A stretch of 64,000 nucleotides of DNA from Sabellastarte sp. h YS-2021 (lineage: Eukaryota; Annelida; Polychaeta; Sabellida; Sabellidae): positions 89,089,566-89,153,565 of the forward strand of contig OZ024928.1 of the NCBI GenBank assembly GCA_964017235.1. The letters are read 5' to 3'. A program made the position numbers and the translations under genes. The notes below the pieces were generated by a model, which was not told where the DNA came from, made no database searches, and saw only the letters and a program-made list of their open reading frames with translations. Within the stretch, counting starts at the first letter, position 1, and each line of letters opens with the position of its first letter. Below are positions 56,231 to 64,000 of the stretch, piece after piece.

Positions 56231-57494
56231 ATGGAATCACAGCTTGATACAGAAAGACGAAAGAGGAATTTAAGTGCAGTGTCCATTTCAAGTACTCCCA
56301 GTCCCAAACTTCAACCTCCAAAATATCTGAGGATGGCTGAGCATAAAGACCTTGAAACTGATCTAGAGATCTTAACAGATATGGGTAAGCAGCAAGAAAC
56401 AGTTAAGAGTAATACCAGACTAGAGCAAAAAGTTGAAGACCTTGGGGGAAAAGATTGATGAAATTTTAACATTATTGAAGTCAGAAACTGTTAAGACAAG
56501 ACTTGATATCAGCACATTACAGAGTGAAAATAAAGTTCTCTACCTACAATTAAAAGAATGTGAAGGGACTATTGTAAAGCTAAACTCCACAGTACATAAA
56601 CTTGAAAGTAAGGTAGAATCGCTTCAGATTTACTCTATGAAAACCAATCTTATGCTGCACAATATTCCAGAGGCTGAAAATGAAGATTGCTATGCCGTGG
56701 TCAATGCATTTCTGCAAAATGACTTGAAAATACTCAGTAGCCTTCTTTTTACTCAAGAAAACCCATGTGGGGACATTAGAGTGGATGTAGTGCACCGCAT
56801 TGGGCAAAAGCGAGACAAACCTAGATCACTGATTGTGAAGTTTACATCTCATCGGGGAAGAGATCTTGTCCTGTCTCACTCTAGAAATTTGAAGACATCA
56901 CCTTATGCCGTGAGTGAACACCTGCCACCCGCATTGAGAGAGAGAAGGGCAGCCCAAATCCCCCTGCTTATCCAGAAGAGAGAAGAAGCCAAAGCAAACC
57001 ATAATAACTCTCACATTAAACTGGTTGGTGATAAACTAATGATTAATTCAAATGTAAATACTGAAGCCTTTGAGAAGAACCGCCTTGAGACAATATCTTC
57101 AGTGAAAGACCCTATACCTTTTGAAAATGTGTTATACTCCAATCTAGTAACTCTGAAAGGCAGCAGTTTTCAAGGACATCTATATCCAGTCCACACTATG
57201 GGAGAAGCAGTACAGGCTCTTAGGTCCCTGTTACAAGATGAGAGCTCCATCAACTCTGATCATGCTATGTATGCATACAATTTTACCGATCCCGAGGGAA
57301 ATAACAGATCTGGATATTATGATGACGGAGAGTGGAAAGGCAGCACAGTGTTATCTTCTATTCTAGAGGATAGAAAGTTTTCAGATGTTATACTTATCGT
57401 AACCAGAAAATTTGGAGGGGTCTTCCTTGGGAAAAGACGATTTCAACTGATCAAGCAAGCTGCAGCTGAAGTTGTGAACCTTTATACTCCATAA
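56231..57494 (+). CDS. LINE ORF1: coiled coil, RNA-binding region and C-terminal IMPACT/UPF0029 domain (one frameshift)
   Basis: The ATG at 56,231 opens a basic N-terminus (MESQLDTERRKRN). One extra G in the G5 run at 56,444-56,448 shifts the frame; the rest, to the TAA near 57,494, is open. Order: coiled coil (56,450-56,636; TLQSENKVLYLQL, VHKLESKVESLQ); RRM-like RNA-binding region with TNLMLHNIPE and DVVHRIGQK; a C-terminal domain (LPPALRERRAAQIPLL), as in L1 ORF1p. From 57,150 an added domain reads FQGHLYPVHTMGEAVQAL, YYDDGEWKGSTVLSSILED and VTRKFGGVFLGKRRFQLI. These are the GH, DDGE-x-G-S and RxFGG-x-x-LG-x-x-RF hallmarks of IMPACT/YigZ proteins. IMPACT binds GCN1 in translation control; its role in a retrotransposon is unknown. 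Confidence 0.8.
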
Positions 57495-59554
57495 GTAGTT
57501 ATGAACATATGCTTTTACAAACTAAATTGAGTAAACAAGTTGTGACTGAAATGTTGAAACTTTATATGTCTTTGCAACTTAATCACAGATAAATTGCTAT
57601 AATTCAGATAGATTTTGAACCTTTATATTCTTTAGCTAAGTATGAACACTGTCAGGTACATTTACAAAAAAACTGCTATAATTTAAAAAGACTGTGACTG
57701 AAATGTTGAAACTCTATATCAGTCTGCAATTATGAACAGATAAATTGTTAAATTTCAGAAAGTTAAAATGAAACTTTATCTTGTTATATTTCAGAAAGTT
57801 GAAGTTGAAACTTTACATTTGCAATTATGAATAGAAAAATTGTTATATTTTAGATGAATCTCCGTCCTTTATATCCCTTAGCTAATTATGAACAGATACA
57901 TTTATAAAAACTGTTATAATTTAAAAAGACTTTGCATTTACTTTTAGTGTTAGTCTATTTACAACCTGCGTACCTGAATATATATATATAACCAGGTAGG
58001 TTGGAACTCTCTATCTTAATAACTGTGTTTAAGCTCATAAAGTTTAGGTAGAAATTTAAGTTCAAATTTAAATGCTCCTGATAATATTTGAAAATTTATA
58101 TTCTTTGGCATATGATAGATATATTTACATTATCTCAATTGTTTTAAGCGTTTTTTTTTATGTATACTTTGAATGTATTTTCATATACATTATATCCAAT
58201 GAAAAAATTGGTAAGCATATGTGTTATAGGTTAATAATACTGATTTAAACTTTTAAGCTACTCCATTATTAGCCTTTGGAAAGGTTGGAGCTTTCTGTCT
58301 TAATAACTCTGTTTAAACTGATAAAGTTTAGGTAGAAATTTAACCTCAAATTTAAATGTTCATGTCACTATTTGAGAATTTATATTCCTTAGCAAATGAT
58401 TGATATATTTACAAAATCTCTACAAAATAATTTTAAGTGTTTCTTATGTATATTTTGAATATATTTTCAAACTCAATTATATACAACGAAAAAATTGGTA
58501 AGGATATGTGTTATAGTTTAATAACACTATTTTAAACTTCTAAGCCCCTCCATTATTAACCTCTGGGAAGGTCGAAAGTCTCTATCTTAATAACTCAGTT
58601 TAAAATCGTAAAGTTTTGGTAGAAGTTAAAGCTCAATTTTAAATGATTCTAACAATATTTAAGAATTTATATTCCTTGTCAAATGGTAGATATATTTACA
58701 AAATCTCAATAGTTTTAAGCGTTTTTTTTTTCTCTATACCTTGAATGTGTTTCATATATAATTATATCAAACGAAAAAAGGTAAGTATATGTGATATAGC
58801 TTAATAATACTTTTTTAAACTTTTAAGTCCCTTCACTATTTTCTTCACATAATTATCTTAAAAGATTCACCAAATTGCTTTAAACGTTAATTAAATGTCA
58901 AGAAAAATTCTTTACAAATTTGATCCTTCACGGCCTTGTATGTATCAGTAGAAAAAAATAGGTTCCCATGGCATGACTACTCGAACAGAAGTGATAAGAG
59001 TTAGAGCTAAAGTCATACTATTGTTCTGTTCACTGACCAGATAAAAAAGCTTTAACTTGTGTTTTTGGAGCTTATATCTCAAATATAAGCTTTGTATATA
59101 ACCTAATAAAATTTAATTTTCAAGCTAAATAACTCATGATAATATCAATTGTTCAAAATTATACACAAATTAACTGTTCATTGAAAGATATGTCTCTGTT
59201 TCCTCAATCAGCAATGAATTATCTCACTATCCTTATTTTTCTTTTGTGGCTAACACCCACTAATAAGATATATAATTTGTACTACACTTGTAAATATGCT
59301 TTTTGATGTTTGTATGTTTTTTCAAGTTTTTGTTTTTGCTGCAGTACTCTATTTAAATGCAACTGCATTTCATGTGTATAGAGCTAAAGTAGGTATTTTG
59401 CGAAAAAATATGGAGCCGATTTTTAAAAAATCCTGCTGTTTTCACATTGATTTAAAATGTTCTTTTTTTATATTCTTCTTTTTGGATAGTAAAATTATTA
59501 TTTTTTTTTTTGGTGTGCCTGTAGAGAGTGTTATTTATAAACATACCACTGTCG
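57495..59554. repeat. LINE inter-ORF region with about three 285-bp tandem repeats
   Basis: Units start near 57,998, 58,282 and 58,569. Each carries TCTTAATAACT, AAAGTTTAGGTAGAAATTTA, a T-run and ACGAAAAAATTGGTAAG. The segment 57,500-57,960 has shorter diverged repeats around GTGACTGAAATGTTGAAACT. The region is unusually long between LINE ORFs and could act as an internal promoter for ORF2, which is speculation. Confidence 0.85.
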
Positions 59555-62500
59555 ATGCTTAATAGCATCCTTGTGTTGTCTGCGAACTGTAGAGGCTTGC
59601 AGAGTATGAAAAAGAGAACCAATGTTTTGACTTATTTCAAAGAAACAAAGGCAAATATTGTCTGTCTTCAAGACACACACTGGACTGAAACAGATTTACC
59701 TTCCGTAAGCCAAATATGGGGAAATAGGTGCTATATTCATGGTTCAAAAACAAATGCTAGAGGTGTGGCCATTCTTTTTAGAAATAATTTTGAATATGAA
59801 ATACTTGCATATAATTCAGATAAAGAAGGGAATTTCATTTGTTTAACAGTAAAAACTTCATCAGTTACTTTCAATTTGCTCACTTTATATGGACCAAATA
59901 CTGACAATCCATCCTTTTTTAGAGATATAAAAAATACTGTTCAAGAAAATAATCCAGACTACTATGTGATATGCGGGGATTTCAACATGGTTCTTAATCC
60001 GAAAATAGATTGTAATAATTATAAACATATAAATAACCCTAAAGCAAGATCAGAGGTATTGAATATGAATGCTGAACTTAACCTTACAGACATTTTTCGA
60101 AACTTTCACCCACAAAGTCCAAGATATACTTGGTGTACCCGCAACCCTGCAAAGCAAGCCAGACTTGATTTTTTTCTTGTTTCAAATTCAATGATAGATC
60201 TTATTAATCAATGTTATATAAAAGCTGGATATCAATCTGACCATTCAATTGTATTTCTAGAAATTGCTGAAAACAAGTTTCAAATAGGAAAGGGGATATG
60301 GAAATTTAATAATAGCCTGCTGAAAAACAAAGACTATCTTGATTTAATAAATAGAATAATAGATGAAGAAATAATAAATTACGCACTTCCCATATACAAT
60401 GTTAACTTTTTAAAAGAAAATTATAAAAACATCTGTTTTACCATTGATGATGATCTCTTTCTGGAATTACTCTTTCTTAGAATTAGGGGGGGAAACAATT
60501 AAGTTTTCCTCATTTTTAAGAAAAAAAGATAGGCAAATAGAAAAAAGTTTGATAAACGACATTAACCATTTAGAAAATACAGAAATAGCAAATTTTCAGT
60601 TACTCTCAGATAAGGAAGCCGCTTTGGAAGTATTCGAGAAGAACGAATACAAGGTCAAATGATAAGATCCAGGATTCAATGGTTGAGCGAAGGAGAAAAG
60701 CCGTCAAAATTCTTTTGTAACCTAGAAAGCAAAAACTTTTTAGAGAAAACTATAAAAAAGGTAAAAAATGATCAAGGACACTATTTAACTGAGCAAGCAG
60801 AAATATTGAAATATATTAAAAACTATTATCAGCATCTATTTGAAAACAAAGATGAAACATTAGAAAAGGTCAACTTGAAAGAACTTCTGAAAACCTGTAA
60901 TATTAATAAAGTAACTGATCATGAACTAGGTCAGCCTATTTGTGCATCGGAATTAAGTGAAGTCCTTAAGAAAATGAAACATAACAAAACACCGGGAATG
61001 GATGGTCTTACATCTGAATTTCTAAAAGTTTTTTGGGTAAAATTAAAATTTTTAATTACCAAGGCTATAAACAGATGTTTTGAGAAAGGGAAGCTATCTA
61101 CAACTTTACGTCAAGGAATTATAACCTGTGTTCCAAAAGGAAAACAGGAAAGATGCTATATATGAAAAATTGGAGACCAATTTCCCTTTTGTGTGTAACA
61201 TACAAATTAGCATCAGGTGCCTTAGGCAACAGGCTTAAATCAGTTCTTGATAAAATAATTTCAAAAACTCAGAGAGGGTTCATTGCAGGTAGACAGATGA
61301 GTGACTGCACAAGATTAATTTATGATATCATGCAAACAGCAGAAAATAAAGCTTTATCTAGTCTTCTTTTATTAACAGATTTTCAAAAGGCATTTGATTC
61401 CATCTCCTGGAACTTTTTATATAACACTCTAGAATTCTTTGGTTTTAGTGAGAAATTTATAAACTGGATTAAACTTTTAAATAATGATATTAAGATGTAT
61501 GTACTACAAAGTGGATATCTATCTGAAGAAATTTGTGTAGGCCGAGGTTGTAGACAAGGTGACCCTTTGTCACCATACCTATTTCTTTTCAGTGCAGAAA
61601 TTATGGCGCTTCTGTTTCTAATGAATCCAGAAATAATAGGTTTTAAAATAAATTCTAAAGAGTTTAAGCTTACTCAGTTCGCAGACGACACAACTTTGAT
61701 CTTGGATGGCTCACAACACTCACTACAGGCAGCACTTAACACACTTGAAATATATGGAAATTTTTCTGGTCTTAAAATGAACAAAGAAAAGACAAAAGTT
61801 ATATGGATTGGGAGGAAGAAATACTCCAAAGATAAACTTACTATTTCTGTAAATCTAGACTGGGGCAAAGTAGAATTTGTACTTCTTGGTATAACCTTTA
61901 ATGTAAATTTAAATCTTATGCCTGATATAAATTTGGTCAATGTTTTAGAAAATGCTAATACAAGTCTGAAAGTATGGCAAAGGAGGAAATTAACACCTTT
62001 AGGGAAAATAACTGTATTAAAAAGCTTGATACTTTCCAAATTTATACATGTCTTTCTAATTTTGCCAATCCCTGAAAAGTTTGTCTCAAAACTAAATACT
62101 GAATTTTTTAAATTTCTCTGGAATAATAAACCAGATAAAATAAAAAGAGCTACTGTATGTTCAGATCTCACTGTTGGTGGTTTAAAGATGGTAAACTTGA
62201 AATGCTTTATTAAATCTTTGAAAATGAGTTGGGTAAGAAGAATCTTTGGTGAAGATTGTCAATGGTTAACATTGTTCAATGAAACTTATGGTAACACTGG
62301 TAATTTATTCTTTGAAAATAGCTGGTGTGATTCTTTACTTCAAAAGATGACCAATACCTTTTGGATTGATGTGATCAAAGATTGGCAAATACTTTGCAGA
62401 AGCCAACAAGTTTCCAACAATTTAGATATTTTAAACTCTTGTCTGTGGTATAATCCACAAATTTCGAAAGAAGAAATGTACTTCTCCATTTGGTTTAGAA

Positions 62501-63336
62501 AAGGAATCTTCCTCATTGGGGACATTGTGAATGAACATGGTCAAATCCTTCCAATTGAAGCTTTGAAGAAAAAATATAATTTCAACCCTAATGTACTAGA
62601 TTTCCACAGAATTAAATTACTTGTCCAAAAATTCATCAAGATATTTAAAACTGGTGATTTATTTAATTACACAAAACCGGCCCGTCCCTTTCACTTACAG
62701 ATTCTTTTCAAATCTAAAAAAGGATGTGGGGATTTTTATAAGATTCTTCTGAAAGACATAGTAAAAGGACCAATTGAGGTTAAAAAATGGGAACCATTGG
62801 TTAGTGAAAATAAAAATGATTTTTGGAGAACAATTTATAAAATTTGTTTTAAATCTGTCCCTGATAACAAGTATATTTGGTTTCAGTATAAAATTATTAA
62901 TAATATATTAGATACAAAGTATTATTTGCATAAGGTTAAAATATCAGAATGCAATAAATGCCAACTCTGTGGTCTATATCCAGAAACTATTGGTCATCTT
63001 TTTTCGCAATGTAGTAAAGTTTTGGAGTTGTGGAAGAACTTGAAGCACTGGATCTCTGTACGGACTGGGGCAAACTTGAATTTAGATGAAACTACTAAAA
63101 TACTTGGATACTCTAAGTATGACAGTAATTTTTGGCCTTTAAACTTTGTTCTGATTTTGACAAGATATTATATCTATTGGTGTTCAAAGAATAAATTTTC
63201 ACTGAATGTTTTTCACCTACAGAAGGAAGTTAAAAGAAGATATAGTGAACATAAATATCTAGCTAACATTAAAGGCTATAGTATTTGTTTTGAGAAAAGG
63301 TGGTGTGACTGGCAAAACCTATTTACAGATATATGA
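59555..63336 (+). pseudogene. LINE ORF2: APE endonuclease and reverse transcriptase, three frameshifts
   Basis: Starts MLNSILVLSANCRGLQSMKK. The APE endonuclease shows VCLQDTHW (QDTH where QETH is usual), YVICGDFNMVLNP and YQSDHSIVFLEI. The RT shows TPGMDGLTSEFLK, LLTDFQKAFDSISWNF, GCRQGDPLSPYLFLFSAEIM and TQFADDTTLIL with both catalytic aspartates. The last 727 codons (61,153-63,336) are open. They end with a zinc knuckle, CNKCQLCGLYPETIGHLFSQ followed by C. Breaks: one extra G in the G7 run at 60,486-60,492; a shift at about 60,655-60,662 just before MIRSRIQWLSEGEKPSKFF; and an extra TA in TATATA at about 61,157. It nicks target DNA and reverse-transcribes the element RNA in intact copies. 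Confidence 0.9.
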
Positions 63337-63597
63337 ATAAGTAAACTGTTTCATAAAGACCAGAGGGGGGTAAAGAGCATATATATCATGTAAAAAAAAA
63401 AAATTTTTTTTTTTTATTATTCTTTTCATCTGCAGGAAAATGTTGATTGAGGTTATGTGCTAATTACGCTGAACTGTTTATTAACTTGATGCTAGTTGTT
63501 ATTGTTTTGAAATCTTTGTTTTTCTGTTAAACATGTTCTCTGGAATAGTTTAGATGTACATATAGAAACAAAAATAAAGAAATAAAAAAAAAAAAAA
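63337..63597. other. LINE 3' UTR and A-rich tail
   Basis: A run of A followed by a run of T near 63,393-63,416 can fold back. The tail is AATAAAGAAATAAAA followed by a pure A run up to the target-site duplication at 63,598. Confidence 0.85.
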
Positions 63598-63614
63598 TTT
63601 CCAGCCATCCAAGT

Positions 63615-64000
63615 TGTCAGGAATGTGAGTATTTTGTTTCTAATTTTACACTTACTAATCAGGTTAAAAGTATTTGTAAATCCTATTTTGCAGACTTGAT
63701 ATTTCTGAAAAAGATTAGACATCACCTGAAAATTGATATAGCTGTTTCAGTGGCATATGCAGTTGTCAGCAGACTTGACAGTTGTAGCTCCTCTGGCCTC
63801 AGAAAATGTAACAAATCACACCAGGTCTTAATTCAGTTTAGAATCTCCATGTGAAGTGTCTAATTGCCTTTACAACAGCTTCAGTGACTTGTAAATTCTT
63901 AAATTCAGAAAACAAGATATATTTTAAGCCGTCGTATGAATAATACACTCTTACATGGTGGTCACAAAGATAAATTATCTTTCAAGGGGCCATATCACGA
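63615..64000. other. no recognised feature
   Basis: Flanking genomic sequence after the LINE; no gene or repeat identified. Confidence 0.5.

Larger units (their letters stand above)
55586..63597 (+). mobile_element. full-length L1-like LINE with IMPACT-domain ORF1
   Basis: An 8-kb non-LTR retrotransposon: 5' UTR (55,586-56,230), ORF1 (56,231-57,494), a repeat-filled inter-ORF region (57,495-59,554), ORF2 (59,555-63,336), 3' UTR and an A-rich tail ending at 63,597. A 17-bp target-site duplication flanks it: TTTCTAGCCATCCAAGT at 55,569-55,585 and TTTCCAGCCATCCAAGT at 63,598-63,614, one mismatch. ORF2 has an APE endonuclease and RT with a C-terminal zinc knuckle and no RNase H, which fits the L1/Tx1 group. 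Four small frameshifts break the ORFs. Confidence 0.9.

Noticed and set aside
61674-62171. 165-residue minus-strand open frame
   Set aside because: Antisense of the LINE reverse transcriptase; no motif of its own.

Overview
The window is AT-rich animal nuclear DNA. Genes have short exons, long introns with GT/AG splice sites, and a very heavy load of transposable elements. tRNA-derived SINEs, DIRS/Ngaro-type tyrosine-recombinase (YR) retrotransposons, an L1-like LINE, and satellite-bearing elements that end in a 3' hairpin (as described from bivalve genomes) all point to a marine lophotrochozoan, most likely a mollusc. I cannot name the species. Nothing bacterial, viral or CRISPR-like was seen.

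One host gene can be modelled exon by exon. It is a KLHDC2-type kelch-propeller protein on the minus strand, with eleven coding exons between 54,637 and 27,729. All splice phases agree and the product is 405 residues. The arginine pair and serine that grip C-terminal degrons in human KLHDC2 are present at the right spacing. A second likely host gene is the minus-strand exon 6,908-6,278, which looks like a secreted prohormone. It ends in a dibasic-processed peptide whose six cysteines are spaced nearly as in arthropod eclosion hormone; its first exon was not found.

Layout. 1-2,900: an internally deleted YR retrotransposon (copy A). 2,900-14,960: mostly non-coding, with SINEs, two TIR elements and the prohormone exon. 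14,961-25,545: a second, longer member of the copy A family (copy B, plus strand), split by a 5.5-kb DIRS-1-like element in the opposite orientation (17,891-23,426) with inverted terminal repeats and a short internal complementary region. 25,546-27,728: spacer with a degenerate palindromic GATC array. 27,729-54,670: the KLHDC2 gene, whose introns hold satellite arrays (155-bp monomer and 321-bp dimer), at least three hairpin-ended tandem-repeat elements, SINEs, degenerate LINE fragments and small TIR elements. 54,712-55,410: a TIR element and a SINE just upstream of the gene. 55,586-63,597: an essentially full-length LINE with a 17-bp target-site duplication.

The most unusual object is that LINE. 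Its ORF1 has the usual coiled coil and RNA-binding region, then a C-terminal domain that reads as an IMPACT/YigZ (UPF0029) fold. It also carries about three 285-bp tandem repeats between ORF1 and ORF2. Protein identities rest on motif recognition from the sequence alone; no database search was run.
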